Shown here: piece after piece, positions 43,380-52,307 of the stretch | Layout of the letters: each line of letters starts with the position of its first letter | How positions within the stretch are numbered: position 1 is the stretch's first letter | NCBI GenBank assembly: GCA_024235715.1 | Contig: JACKLW010000005.1 | Location: 806,001 to 870,000, forward strand | Reading direction: 5' to 3' | Length of the DNA: 64,000 nt | Origin: Accumulibacter sp. | GTDB lineage: Bacteria > Pseudomonadota > Gammaproteobacteria > Burkholderiales > Rhodocyclaceae | Position numbers and translations under genes: made by a program | The notes under the pieces: generated by a model | Databases searched by the model: none | What the model saw: the letters and a program-made list of their open reading frames with translations, nothing else | Told to the model about the DNA's origin: nothing

Positions 43380-44306
43380 ATGAGCGTCGCCGTTTCCATT
43401 TCTCGAGTCGAAAAATGCTTCGGCGCCCTGCGGGCGCTGGCCGGCGTTTCCCTGCAGGTTGCCGAAGGCGAGTTCTTCGGTCTCCTCGGCCCCAATGGGG
43501 CGGGCAAAACGACCTTGATCTCGTGCCTGGCCGGTCTCACCCGCCCCGACAGCGGTACGCTGAGCGTCATGGGTCACGATGTGCGCAGCGACTACCGCAG
43601 CGCACGACGCCAGCTTGGCGTGGTGCCGCAGGAACTGGTCTTTGACCCCTTCTTTTCAGTACGCGAGACGCTGCGGATTCAGTCCGGGTATTTCGGCATC
43701 CGCAACAATGACGACTGGATCGACGAGATTCTTGCCAACCTCGATCTGACCGCCAAGGCCGATGTCAACATGCGCCGCCTGTCCGGCGGGATGAAGCGGC
43801 GCGTCCTCGTCGCGCAGGCGCTGGTGCACAAGCCGCCGGTGCTCGTCCTCGACGAGCCCACTGCCGGCGTCGACGTCGAGTTGCGCCAGGGTCTGTGGCA
43901 GTTCGTCCGACGCCTCAACCAGGATGGCCACACGGTCATCCTGACGACCCACTATCTCGAGGAGGCAGAAGCCTTGTGCGGGCGGATCGCAATGCTCAAG
44001 CAGGGACAGGTGGTGGCGCTGGATACGACGCGCAATCTGCTGGCGCGCTATTCGGGACAGACCCTGAACCTCCGTCTGGCCGGCGGAGCGGCTTCGCTGC
44101 CGGACGCCTTGCGCGCTCGCGCCACCGAGAGTGACGGGACCTGCGCCTTCCACCTGGCAGGGCTCGACGAACTCGAACCACTGCTGTCGGCGTTGCGCGA
44201 AGGCCACTGTGTCATCGACGATCTGCGACTGACGCAAGCCGACCTCGAGGACGTCTTCCTCGGCGTCATGCAGAACAGCGGCAGCGCGCACGAAGCGGCC
44301 AGATGA
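43380..44306 (+). CDS. ABC-2-type transporter ATP-binding protein (YadG-like)
   Basis: A 308-residue ABC ATPase: Walker A GPNGAGKTTLI, signature RLSGGMKRRVLVAQAL, Walker B LVLDEPTAGVDVE and the switch histidine TTHYLEEAE. It pairs with the next gene, which it overlaps by four bases. The pair resembles E. coli YadG/YadH of unknown substrate; similar pairs follow mla genes in many betaproteobacteria. It may export a cell-envelope compound, but nothing shows which. The ATG at 43380 lacks a clear ribosome site and is 35 bases after mlaB. Confidence 0.85.
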   Translation: MSVAVSISRVEKCFGALRALAGVSLQVAEGEFFGLLGPNGAGKTTLISCLAGLTRPDSGTLSVMGHDVRSDYRSARRQLGVVPQELVFDPFFSVRETLRIQSGYFGIRNNDDWIDEILANLDLTAKADVNMRRLSGGMKRRVLVAQALVHKPPVLVLDEPTAGVDVELRQGLWQFVRRLNQDGHTVILTTHYLEEAEALCGRIAMLKQGQVVALDTTRNLLARYSGQTLNLRLAGGAASLPDALRARATESDGTCAFHLAGLDELEPLLSALREGHCVIDDLRLTQADLEDVFLGVMQNSGSAHEAAR

Positions 44307-45058
44307 CCAGCGGCTTCGTCACCCTGCTCTACAAGGAGGTCCTGCGCTTCTGGAAAGTGAGCTTCCAGACCGTTGGCGCGCCGGTGCTCACCGCACTGCT
44401 CTACCTGATGATCTTCTCGCACGTGCTGGAGTCGCACGTGCAGGTGAACGGCGTGCCTTACGGCGCTTTTCTGATTCCGGGGCTGGTGATCATGTCGGCA
44501 CTGCAGAACGCCTTCGCCAACAGCTCGTCGAGCCTGATTCAGTCGAAAGTGACCGGCAGCGTGGTCTTCGTACTGCTGCCGCCGATCTCCTACGTCGAGT
44601 TCTTCCTGGCCTATGTCGTCGCCGCAATGCTGCGCGGCGTGATGGTCGGTGTCGGCGTTCTCGCAGTGACCATTTGGTTCGCGCCCCTGACTTTCGTTGC
44701 CCCGCACTGGATCCTGCTGTTCATTGCCCTGGGGGGCGCGATCATGGGAACCCTGGGGATGATTGCCGGCATCTGGGCCGACAAGTTCGACCAGTTGGCA
44801 GGCTTTCAGAACTTCCTGATCATGCCCCTGACGATGCTCTCCGGCGTCTTCTACTCGATCCATTCCCTGCCCGAATTCTGGCAAGTGGTTTCGCGCTTCA
44901 ATCCCGTGTTTTATATGATCGACGGCTTTCGCTTCGGCTTTTTCGGTGCCTCCGACGTGGCTCCGGAATTCAGTCTGGCAGTCGTCACCGCAAGCTTCGT
45001 ACTGGCGTCTGCGGCAACGCTGGCGCTGCTCAGGAGCGGCTACAAACTGAGGTCCTGA
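44303..45058 (+). CDS. ABC-2-type transporter permease (YadH-like)
   Basis: A 251-residue membrane permease with six hydrophobic helices and the ABC-2 pattern TVGAPVLTALLYLMIFSHVL at the N-terminus and FLIMPLTMLSGVFYSIHSLP near the C-terminus, matching YadH-type permeases. It should form a dimer with two copies of the preceding ATPase. Substrate unknown. Overlaps the ATPase gene by four bases and precedes ibaG by three bases, so both are part of the mla-murA transcript. Confidence 0.85.
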   Translation: MTSGFVTLLYKEVLRFWKVSFQTVGAPVLTALLYLMIFSHVLESHVQVNGVPYGAFLIPGLVIMSALQNAFANSSSSLIQSKVTGSVVFVLLPPISYVEFFLAYVVAAMLRGVMVGVGVLAVTIWFAPLTFVAPHWILLFIALGGAIMGTLGMIAGIWADKFDQLAGFQNFLIMPLTMLSGVFYSIHSLPEFWQVVSRFNPVFYMIDGFRFGFFGASDVAPEFSLAVVTASFVLASAATLALLRSGYKLRS

Positions 45059-45061
45059 ATC

Positions 45062-45307
45062 ATGATGCACCCCGAACAAGTCCGCAGGATCATCGCCGAA
45101 GGCATTGCCTGCGAACACCTGCAGGTCGCTGGTGACGGCCAGCATTTCGAAGCGCTGATCGTCAGCGACGAATTCGCCGGCAAGAGCCGCGTACAACGAC
45201 AGCAGGCGGTAAACCAGGTACTGCGCCAGCTTTTCGACAGCGGTGAACTGCACGCACTGTCCATGAAGACGCAGACACCCGAGGAGTGGAGTGCGGCGCG
45301 TGGATAA
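45062..45307 (+). CDS. ibaG: BolA-family protein IbaG (YrbA)
   Basis: An 81-residue BolA-like protein. BolA proteins pair with monothiol glutaredoxins to handle iron-sulfur clusters. [20 protein letters not shown] is the BolA core with the histidine ligand ([10 protein letters not shown]), and [20 protein letters not shown] the following helix. The position between Mla genes and murA is conserved across beta- and gammaproteobacteria. It overlaps murA by 8-17 bases depending on the murA start. Confidence 0.9.
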   Translation: MMHPEQVRRIIAEGIACEHLQVAGDGQHFEALIVSDEFAGKSRVQRQQAVNQVLRQLFDSGELHALSMKTQTPEEWSAARG

Positions 45308-46565
45308 GTTGCTCATCCAGGGTGGCACACCGCTAACCGGCGAAATCGCCATCTCCGGCGCCAAGAACGCGGCCCTGCCGATTCTCTGTGCCAGTCTGCT
45401 GTCCTCCGAGCCCCTGCACCTGACCAACGTGCCGCGGCTCAGAGACATCTCGACGATGCTGCGCCTGCTCGCGCAGATGGGCGTCGAGGTCAGCGACCAT
45501 GGCGTCGACGGGCTGGTACTGGACAGCCGGGGTCTCAACAACCCCCTTGCACCGTACGACATGGTCAAGACCATGCGCGCCGCGATCCTGGTCCTCGGCC
45601 CCCTTCTCGCGCGCCATGGTGAGGCGCGGGTGTCACTGCCGGGCGGTTGCGCGATCGGCGCCCGGCCGGTCGAGCAGCACATCAAGGGCCTGCAGGCGAT
45701 GGGCGCCGAGCTTCGCGTCGAGCATGGCTACATCCATGCCACCGCCGGCGCTGTGCGCCGAGGCCTCGCGGGCGCGCGCATCGTCACCGACATGGTGACT
45801 GTTACGGGCACCGAGAACCTGATGATGGCGGCGGTCCTGGCCAGCGGCGAAACGATCATCGAGAATGCCGCTCGCGAACCCGAGGTGGTCGATCTGGCCA
45901 ATTGTCTGGTATCCATGGGCGCGCAGATTGCTGGCGCCGGCACCGACAAGATCCGCATCCAGGGCGTCGAGCGCCTGCACGGCGCGACACATGCCATCAT
46001 GGCCGACCGCATCGAAACCGGCACCTATCTGTGTGCCGCCGCGGCAACTGCCGGGCGGATTCGTCTGACGAACACCTCGGCGGCCTATCTCGACGCGGTC
46101 GTCGACAAGTTGTTCGATGCCGGCTGCGAACTGGTCAGCGAGCGCAACGCGATCACCCTGCAGGCGCCGCCAAGGCTCAAGGCGGTGAGCATCCGCACTT
46201 CACCCTACCCGGCTTTCCCGACCGACATGCAGGCGCAGTTCATGGCCATCAACTGCGTCGCCGAGGGATCGGCCGTGATTCGCGAAACGATCTTCGAGAA
46301 CCGCTTCATGCACGCGGTCGAACTGATCCGCCTGGGGGCGGACATCAGGATCGACGCCAGCAATGCCATGGTGACCGGCGTCGACCATCTCGATGGCGCC
46401 ACGGTGATGGCCACCGACCTGCGCGCCTCGGCGAGCCTGGTCATTGCCGGCCTGGTGGCACAGGGCGAAACCTTGATCGAGCGCATCTATCACCTCGACC
46501 GTGGCTACGAACGCATCGAGGAGAAACTCGGCCAGCTTGGCGCACACGTCACACGGGTTCGCTGA
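45291..46565 (+). CDS. murA: UDP-N-acetylglucosamine 1-carboxyvinyltransferase MurA
   Basis: First committed step of peptidoglycan synthesis: transfer of enolpyruvate from PEP to UDP-GlcNAc, in the cytoplasm. 424 residues, usual size. The catalytic cysteine is in [15 protein letters not shown] (the residue alkylated by fosfomycin), so the enzyme should be fosfomycin-sensitive. The opening [20 protein letters not shown] is typical. GTG at 45291 has GAGGAG close upstream; a second in-frame GTG at 45300 gives the more usual start MDKLLIQGG. Last gene of the mla-murA operon. Confidence 0.95.
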   Translation: MRRVDKLLIQGGTPLTGEIAISGAKNAALPILCASLLSSEPLHLTNVPRLRDISTMLRLLAQMGVEVSDHGVDGLVLDSRGLNNPLAPYDMVKTMRAAILVLGPLLARHGEARVSLPGGCAIGARPVEQHIKGLQAMGAELRVEHGYIHATAGAVRRGLAGARIVTDMVTVTGTENLMMAAVLASGETIIENAAREPEVVDLANCLVSMGAQIAGAGTDKIRIQGVERLHGATHAIMADRIETGTYLCAAAATAGRIRLTNTSAAYLDAVVDKLFDAGCELVSERNAITLQAPPRLKAVSIRTSPYPAFPTDMQAQFMAINCVAEGSAVIRETIFENRFMHAVELIRLGADIRIDASNAMVTGVDHLDGATVMATDLRASASLVIAGLVAQGETLIERIYHLDRGYERIEEKLGQLGAHVTRVR

Positions 46566-46632
46566 AGCGGGGCGGCAATCCGCGCGCAGCCCCCCGGGGG
46601 GGTTGATGCGGGGCGCTCGGCCCGGGGTCGCG

Positions 46633-46923
46633 CTATCGACCGGGCGAGACGCCCTCGATCAGTTGCAGATCGTTGTCCTGCGCGAAGTGCAGCACGAAAC
46701 GATAGGCCATGGGTTCGACGTCGTACAGCCCACCGTCGACAAAAACCGCTTTTTCACCCTTGTAGTTCCGCGGGCCGACGTATGGCGAGTAGCGCATCCG
46801 CTTCTCGGCACCAAAAGCCGAGAGAACCCCGCACAAACGCTCAGCCCAGTCACTCGGGCGGAACTTCTTGCCGGCGGTAGTCAGCCCGACAATGATGAAA
46901 GAGGAGTGCGACGAAGTGGTCAT
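46633..46923 (-). CDS. DUF3579 family protein
   Basis: A 96-residue protein of the DUF3579 family, seen mainly in betaproteobacteria and of unknown function. The core FRPSDWAERLCGVLSAFG, then RMRYSPYVGPRNYKGEKAVF and LYDVEPMAYRFVLHFAQDND matches the family well. The ATG at 46923 lacks a good ribosome site, but upstream in-frame starts are less likely by comparison with the family N-terminus. It is convergent with murA. Confidence 0.82.
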   Translation of the reverse strand: MTTSSHSSFIIVGLTTAGKKFRPSDWAERLCGVLSAFGAEKRMRYSPYVGPRNYKGEKAVFVDGGLYDVEPMAYRFVLHFAQDNDLQLIEGVSPGR

Positions 46924-47182
46924 GTCTTGGTGACTTGGTAACAATGAGGAGCGCGAACGACTCCCGGCGACTGCCCTTGAATGGCTGAAGTCGGACGCGA
47001 TAGCGGGATTCTACCAGAAAGGCGTCTGCATGGAGGCTCTTGAAAGCCGCCGACGGCCGATGCCAGGGCGATCAAAGATGAAAATGTGCCGGTCCGCGAA
47101 AGGCCTTTCCGGAACCATGGCCGTGGCATTTTCCGTCGCCCGCTGCAAGTTCTGTTCCGGCAGTCGTTCAGCAACAATGTGG

Positions 47183-47214
47183 GCACGGCAAGGGGCGACG
47201 CCGGCTTGCCGTGC
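47183..47214. repeat. Perfect hairpin in the gap between the DUF3579 gene and tRNA-Val
   Basis: GCACGGCAAG and CTTGCCGTGC form a 10-bp perfect stem with a 12-base loop, about 80 bases downstream of the tRNA on its strand. It might terminate the tRNA transcript, but no T-run follows. The rest of 46924-47293 (370 bases) shows no gene I can support. Confidence 0.4.
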
Positions 47215-47293
47215 GCGGCGCAAGGACTGCGACGGAGGACGAGCAGAGCAGGCCGGGAAGGCACCCGTCCGGGATTTGGCGCGAGGGGAATGG

Positions 47294-47368
47294 TGGTGGG
47301 CGATAGTGGGTTCGAACCACTGACTTCCACCGTGTGAAGGTGGCACTCTACCACTGAGTTAATCGCCC
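47294..47368 (-). tRNA. tRNA-Val (anticodon CAC)
   Basis: Reads on the minus strand. The acceptor stem GGGCGAT/ATCGCCC, D arm, anticodon arm CCACC-TTCACAC-GGTGG (anticodon CAC, decoding GUG), variable loop, T arm AGTGG-TTCGAAC-CCACT, discriminator A and encoded CCA at 47296-47294 are all complete. The 5' end is at 47368. Confidence 0.95.
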
Positions 47369-47408
47369 GGCTTTCTGCCGCGTGTGTCGGCTACTGCCCG
47401 GAGGCGGG

Positions 47409-47437
47409 ATTAGATCACAAGTCGATACTCGGGTCAA
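47409..47437 (-). promoter_or_regulatory. Sigma-70-type promoter for tRNA-Val
   Basis: On the minus strand TTGACC (47437-47432), 17 bases, then TCTAAT (47414-47409). The predicted start lies about 33 bases before the mature tRNA 5' end at 47368. Confidence 0.6.
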
Positions 47438-47520
47438 TGCGCGAAAGTCACTGCAAACGACCTGCCAGCGGCAGCGACGCAAGCACGACGACGCGGCGCA
47501 AGCACCAGCCATCGGCCCGC

Positions 47521-48453
47521 TCAGGCCGGCATCAGAAAGGCGTGGCTGATACCCTCGCCCAGCTCGTAGATTCGATCCATGAAATCGGTCAGGTACTCGT
47601 GCAGCCCACCGGCCAGTACGTCTTCGATTCGCCCGAAGTGCAACCTCGCGTGCAGTACGCCCGCCTGCCGCTGCGTCTCTGCCGAAGCGCTGTTGGCAAT
47701 CAGCGGCAGCATGCGCACGATACCGTCGGCGCAGGAATGCAGCGATCTTGGCAGGTCCATGCGCAGAATCAGCAACTCGGCAACCCGCGCCGGCGTGAGC
47801 GCATCGCGATAGACCTTGCGGTATACCTGGAACGCCGACAGCGAGCGCAACAGGGCCCCCCAGCGATAGAAGTCGCTTGCTCCCTCGTCGCCATCGCGCA
47901 GGACATGATATTGCATGTCCAGTATGCGCGCCGTGTTGTCGCCCCGTTCGAGCAGCCCGCCGAGGCGGATGAAATGCAGCGCGTCGTCCCTGAGCATGGT
48001 CCCGAAGGTCACGCCGCGGGTGACGGCCGAACGCAGCTTGACCCACTCGAAGAACTCGCTGACACCGCGCGCCAGAAGCTGCTCGGCGCCCTGCTGATGG
48101 AGTTCGATCCAGGTCGCATTGACGCTCTCCCACATTTCGGCGGTCAGCGTGCCGCGCACCGCGTGCGCATTCTCACGCGCAGCACGCAGACAGCTGTAGA
48201 TCGACGAAGGATTGGCTGCGTCGGCAACGGTGAAGCGCAGGACGTTCTCGGCGTTGACCTCGTCGTAGGCTCTGGCAAATGCTTCCTCCTGACTGTTCAG
48301 GGCAAGTATTGCGCGCCAGTTCTCATTTTGCGCCGCAAGCGGCTGCGGCACCATCGACATCTGGTAGGACGCGTCCAGCAGGCGGGCCATGTTCTCCGCC
48401 CGTTCTGTGCTGCGTGCCATCCAGTAAAGGTGATCGGCTGTGCGACTCAGCAT
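47521..48453 (-). CDS. Alpha-E domain protein (predicted peptide-ligation module)
   Basis: A 310-residue all-helical alpha-E (DUF403) protein. MLSRTADHLYWMARSTERAENMARLL is the family signature (quoted here as its first 20 residues MLSRTADHLYWMARSTERAE onward), and a second helical segment HFIRLGGLLERGDNTARILD carries the matching ERxxNTAR motif. These proteins nearly always accompany a circularly permuted ATP-grasp ligase and a transglutaminase, and are predicted by comparative genomics to help make or attach peptides; biochemistry is lacking. It follows the ATP-grasp gene by 18 bases on the same strand and is probably co-transcribed. ATG has GGAGAG upstream. Confidence 0.88.
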   Translation of the reverse strand: MLSRTADHLYWMARSTERAENMARLLDASYQMSMVPQPLAAQNENWRAILALNSQEEAFARAYDEVNAENVLRFTVADAANPSSIYSCLRAARENAHAVRGTLTAEMWESVNATWIELHQQGAEQLLARGVSEFFEWVKLRSAVTRGVTFGTMLRDDALHFIRLGGLLERGDNTARILDMQYHVLRDGDEGASDFYRWGALLRSLSAFQVYRKVYRDALTPARVAELLILRMDLPRSLHSCADGIVRMLPLIANSASAETQRQAGVLHARLHFGRIEDVLAGGLHEYLTDFMDRIYELGEGISHAFLMPA

Positions 48454-48471
48454 CTCGGCTCTCCATCCATC

Positions 48472-49887
48472 TCAGTATTCCAGCACCCAGGTATCCTTGG
48501 TACCACCACCCTGCGAGGAATTGACCACCAGCGAACCTTCGCGGAGTGCGACCCGGGTCAGACCGCCGGGGACCATGCGAATGCTTTCGCCGGAAAGCAC
48601 AAAGGGGCGCAGATCGAGGTGCCGCGGCGCAATACCCGAATCGACGAAGGTCGGGCAGGTGGCCAGGGCCAGCGTCGGCTGCGCGATGTACTTCTCGGGC
48701 GCAGCGACGATGCGAGCGCGGAAATCCTCGATCTCGACCTTGCTCGACGCCGGCCCGACGAGCATGCCGTATCCGCCGGCACCATGCACCTCCTTGACCA
48801 CCAGTTCCGGCAGGTGCGCCAGGACATACTTGAGGTCGTCGGGCTTGCGCAACATCCAGGTCGGCACGTTGCGCAGTATCGGTTCCTCACCGAGATAGAA
48901 GCGGATCATTTCCGGCACATAGGGATAGATCGACTTGTCGTCGGCAACCCCGGCACCAATGGCATTGGCCAGATTGACGTTGCCGGCCTGATAGGCCCCG
49001 AGCAGACCAGGGACGCCGAGCATCGACTCCTTGTTGAACGCCAGCGGATCGAGGAAGTCGTCGTCGAGCCGACGATAGATCACGTCGACCCGTTGCGGGC
49101 CCTGCGTGGTGCGCATGAAGACCGCCTGATCCTTGACGAAGAGATCTCTTCCCTCGACGAGTTCGACACCCATTTGCTGAGCGAGAAAGCTGTGCTCGAA
49201 ATAGGCGCTGTTGTAGGCACCGGGGGTCAACACCACCACCGTCGGATCGGCGACACCTTTCGGCGCCACCGTGCGCAAATTTTCGAGCAGCATGTCGGGA
49301 TAATGCTGGACAGGCGCGATCATGTGCCGCGAGAAGAGCTCCGGGAAGAGCCGCATCATCATCTTGCGGTTTTCGAGCATGTAGGACACGCCAGACGGCA
49401 CGCGCAGGTTGTCTTCAAGGACGTAGGATTCTCCTGCCCCGGCCCGGACCATATCGACACCGGCGATATGCGCGTAAATCCCGGCCGGCAGGTCCACGCC
49501 AATCATCTCGCGCCGGAACTGGGCGTTGTTCAGTACCTGTTCTGGCGGGATGTGTCCGGCGCTGAGAATTTCCTGATCATGGTAGATGTCGTGGAGGAAG
49601 GCGTTGAGCGCCTTAACCCTCTGCCACAAGCCGGCCTGCAATGCCGTCCACTCGGCCGCCGGAATGATGCGCGGGACGATGTCGAAGGGAATCAGGCGCT
49701 CGGTGCCTGCCTTCTCGCCATAGACGGCGAAGGTGATGCCGAGGCGACGAAATGTAGTATCCGCCTCGGCCAGCTTGCTGGCCAGACGTTCAGGCGACAT
49801 CGCGTCCAGCCACTCGGCAAAGACACGGTAGTGCGGCCGCAGCATACCGGCCGAATCGTACATCTCGTTATAGAAATCTGTCGTCAT
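48472..49887 (-). CDS. Circularly permuted ATP-grasp ligase (stand-alone form)
   Basis: A 471-residue circularly permuted ATP-grasp protein (DUF404/DUF407 type). ATP-grasp features are VLEDNLRVPSGVSYMLENR, the glycine-rich nucleotide loop VVKEVHGAGGYGMLVGP and the C-terminal SSQGGGTKDTWVLEY. Its N-terminus FYNEMYDSAGMLRPHYRVFA is standard for the group. ATP-grasp enzymes form amide bonds using ATP; this group is predicted to act with alpha-E and transglutaminase-like proteins. The ATG at 49887 has GTGAGG upstream. The glycine loop is intact, unlike in the fused paralogue at 58797. Confidence 0.88.
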   Translation of the reverse strand: MTTDFYNEMYDSAGMLRPHYRVFAEWLDAMSPERLASKLAEADTTFRRLGITFAVYGEKAGTERLIPFDIVPRIIPAAEWTALQAGLWQRVKALNAFLHDIYHDQEILSAGHIPPEQVLNNAQFRREMIGVDLPAGIYAHIAGVDMVRAGAGESYVLEDNLRVPSGVSYMLENRKMMMRLFPELFSRHMIAPVQHYPDMLLENLRTVAPKGVADPTVVVLTPGAYNSAYFEHSFLAQQMGVELVEGRDLFVKDQAVFMRTTQGPQRVDVIYRRLDDDFLDPLAFNKESMLGVPGLLGAYQAGNVNLANAIGAGVADDKSIYPYVPEMIRFYLGEEPILRNVPTWMLRKPDDLKYVLAHLPELVVKEVHGAGGYGMLVGPASSKVEIEDFRARIVAAPEKYIAQPTLALATCPTFVDSGIAPRHLDLRPFVLSGESIRMVPGGLTRVALREGSLVVNSSQGGGTKDTWVLEY

Positions 49888-50122
49888 GAGCCTCACCGCC
49901 AAGAAGGTTAACACCTTAGAAGCAGAAATCGTGCCACATGATCAGGCCTGCACAAGCCGGCCGACACACAAGGAGAGCCGGAGAGGATGCCAGGAAACGG
50001 TGCGCAGCCGGATTTCGGCGCACCGCCGTGGTGCGCTGCGGGCAAGCGGGCGAAGATCGACGATGGCGAAGGCTGCGGCGCGATGGTTCTTCGATTTATC
50101 TTGTACAACATGGGGAGCCACC

Positions 50123-50500
50123 ATGAAGACTCCTGCGGCCATTGCTCTGGCCCTGTCGCTCGCCGCCGCGTCAGCCTGAAGACGCGTAACGCGACAACCG
50201 GCACCCCCGACGCCTGGGAGGCGAGGCAGTTGGCCGAAGTCAATATCCAGGTCGCCAACGGCGCCAAAGCACAGCAGCTCGAAGTTGGCGAGATCGTCGT
50301 CAACGGTGACGGCCAGCGCCGCTTTCGCTACATGAAAGCCTTGCCTGTCGTCGCGGTGTGCCAGACCTGCCATGGCCCGGCGGATTCCTTGTCCGAGGAA
50401 CTCAGGGCCGCGCTGGCCAGGGACTACCCTGACGACCGAGCCACCGCCTATCTCGGCGGCGAAGTCCGCGGCGCCCTGTCCGTCACGCGACCACTGGAAC
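50123..50500 (+). pseudogene. Decayed DUF3365 (Tll0287-like) heme-binding protein gene
   Basis: An ATG at 50123 with GGGGAG upstream starts a signal peptide MKTPAAIALALSLAAASA but hits a stop at 50177. From about 50163 another frame carries the family's C-terminal half: RVSLKTRNATTGTPDAWEAR, then RRFRYMKALPVVAVCQTCHG with a CXXCH heme site, then TAYLGGEVRGALSVTRPL. Compared with the usual 190-200 residue protein, about 60 codons between signal and RVSLK are missing. This looks like an internal deletion that also shifts the frame. The gene's own stop is lost: the frame continues into the end of the convergent citrate synthase gene. Nonfunctional by inspection. Confidence 0.7.
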
Positions 50501-51796
50501 TCAGACCGGCGACGAGGAAGGAACGTCGCGCCGTGCCGGACCCGTATAGAGCTGCCGCGGCCGGGCAATCTTGTATTCGGGGTCGGCGCGCATTTCTTCC
50601 CACTGCGCCATCCAGCCCGCGGTGCGCGCCACCGCGACGATGCAGCCAAACATCGACGCCGGAATACCGAGCGCCTTCTGCAGAATACCCGAGTAGAAAT
50701 CGACATTCGGGTACAGCTTGTTCTCGACGAAGTACGGGTCTTCGAGCGCAATCCTGTCGAGCTCTATGGCCAGCTTGAACAGCGGATCGTTTTCCAGCCC
50801 CAGTTCGGTCAACACCTCGGTGCACAACCTGCGCATCAGCTTGGCTCGCGGGTCGAAGTTCCGATAGACGTAGAGCCCAAAGCCGGTGACCCTGGAAGCG
50901 TCGCTCTCGACCCGGGAGCGGCTGATCATCTCCGCGACTTTCTTCACGTCACCGACCTCCTCAAGCATCGCCAGGCAGGCCTCGCTTGCGCCACCGTGCT
51001 CCCGGCCCGACAGGCAGGCAATCGCCGCCGAAATACAGACGAAGGGGTTCGCCCCCGACGAGCCCGCCATGCGCACCGTCGAGGTAGACGCATCCTGGGC
51101 ATGATCGGCATGCAGGATCAGAAGGCGGTCGAATGCCCGTACCAGAACAGGATTCAGCACGAACTTCTCGGCGGGATTCGCGAACATCATGTACACGAAG
51201 TTGGCCGTGTAATCGAGGTCGGCGCGCGGGGGTACCGGCGGGTGCCCCATGGTGTACTTGTAGGCCATGGCGGCCAGGGTCGGCATCTTGGCGATGATCC
51301 GATGGATCGTGAGGCTGCGCTGCTCGACGTCCGAAAAATCGGCGGCTTCACGATGAAACGCCGACAGGGCCCCGACCACCCCGACCATTACCGGCATGGT
51401 GTGCGCATCGCGGCGGAAGCCATGATAGAAGTTCACCATCTGGTTATGCACCGGCGTGTGCTTTTTGATGGTCTCCGCGAAGCTGAGCTTCTGTTGCGCA
51501 TTTGGCAACTCGCCATTCTTCAGCAGGTGCGCGACATCGAGAAAGTCGCAGTGCTCGGTGAGCTGCTCGATTGGATAACCGCGATAGAGGAGCTCACCCT
51601 TCGCCCCGTCGACGAAGGTAATGCTCGATTTGCAGCTGGCGGTGGACTCAAAGCCCGAGTCGTACCCGAAGCGATTCGTGTTGCCGGCCAGCGCGCGAAT
51701 ATCTATGCAGGCGCTACCACGGGTGGGCTCCAGGATCGGAAAATGCACCGGGGATTCCCCGGTAATGGTCAACGTCGCCTTGCGTTCGGTGCTCAT
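50501..51796 (-). CDS. Citrate synthase homologue lacking one catalytic histidine
   Basis: A 431-residue type II (hexameric-type) citrate synthase homologue. Fold-level signatures are clear: ASCKSSITFVDGAKGELLYR, STSTVRMAGSSGANPF, LYPNVDFYSGI and the C-terminal RPRQLYTG. By alignment with E. coli GltA from memory, His229 and His264 correspond to His232 (LHADHAQDAS) and His267 (GREHGGASEA), and Asp362 to Asp365, but His305 of FGHRVYKN is Leu308 in FGLYVYRN, with the neighbouring Arg also changed. The adjoining HADHEQN and GPAHGGANE motifs are also altered. It may be inactive, or have a different reaction. I withhold gltA because of this. ATG at 51796. Confidence 0.8.
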   Translation of the reverse strand: MSTERKATLTITGESPVHFPILEPTRGSACIDIRALAGNTNRFGYDSGFESTASCKSSITFVDGAKGELLYRGYPIEQLTEHCDFLDVAHLLKNGELPNAQQKLSFAETIKKHTPVHNQMVNFYHGFRRDAHTMPVMVGVVGALSAFHREAADFSDVEQRSLTIHRIIAKMPTLAAMAYKYTMGHPPVPPRADLDYTANFVYMMFANPAEKFVLNPVLVRAFDRLLILHADHAQDASTSTVRMAGSSGANPFVCISAAIACLSGREHGGASEACLAMLEEVGDVKKVAEMISRSRVESDASRVTGFGLYVYRNFDPRAKLMRRLCTEVLTELGLENDPLFKLAIELDRIALEDPYFVENKLYPNVDFYSGILQKALGIPASMFGCIVAVARTAGWMAQWEEMRADPEYKIARPRQLYTGPARRDVPSSSPV

Positions 51797-52307
51797 CGCT
51801 CAATTCCCCTTCAGGTACTCGACATCACGACATACAGGCAGCCGGCACAAGGCCGGCCAGGACATCCCGCCCGCCTTCGCCAGCACCCAAGACTGCGGCG
51901 CTCTTACCCTTCGCCCGACTGGCGCATTCCTCACGCCGCCACCTTGCCGCCCGCCAGGCTGACGGCATTTCCGGAGGACTGCGCGCCCATGCCCAGGAGG
52001 CATGCACGCACCCAATCGGGTGCCGCTGGCCTCCCCAGGCTTGTGCGCAGCCAACCGCAATGCATGCCGGCGCCCCGGCCCGAGGACGACCTTGGCCGAC
52101 AAGTGTACCGCAGTTCCGACCCGAAAACCCTACGCCAGCAGCCGCCCAGCACGACAAAGACGACAGCCACCAGCGGTGCAACGAGTTGCATCCCAGGCAC
52201 CGCGCACGAATTTTGCTTCTGTTACGTACCCCCCCGGGTTGTGCCAGGCCGACAGCAGCAAAGGCCCGGTGCGCTTGCAGCGCTTTTCCTGATCGCAAAG
52301 AGACGAC
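51797..52307. other. Intergenic region upstream of the citrate synthase homologue and the 111-residue gene
   Basis: About 510 bases between divergent genes. I find no convincing promoter pair, RNA gene or conserved reading frame; a run of seven C lies near 52231-52237 (GTACCCCCCCGGG). Reading frames that cross it look like GC-rich chance frames. The region is long enough for a small RNA or a complex promoter, but none can be supported. Confidence 0.4.

Noticed and set aside
46590-46602. CCCCCCGGGGGGG tract downstream of murA
   Set aside because: It is self-complementary, but a hairpin has no room for a loop and no T-run follows. It may reflect base composition or a homopolymer error, so I do not call a terminator.
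47437-49911. An 824-codon open frame antisense to the alpha-E and ATP-grasp genes
   Set aside because: It spans two genes and their gap, which real genes rarely do, and its product has no domain. The opposite strand encodes two recognised families.
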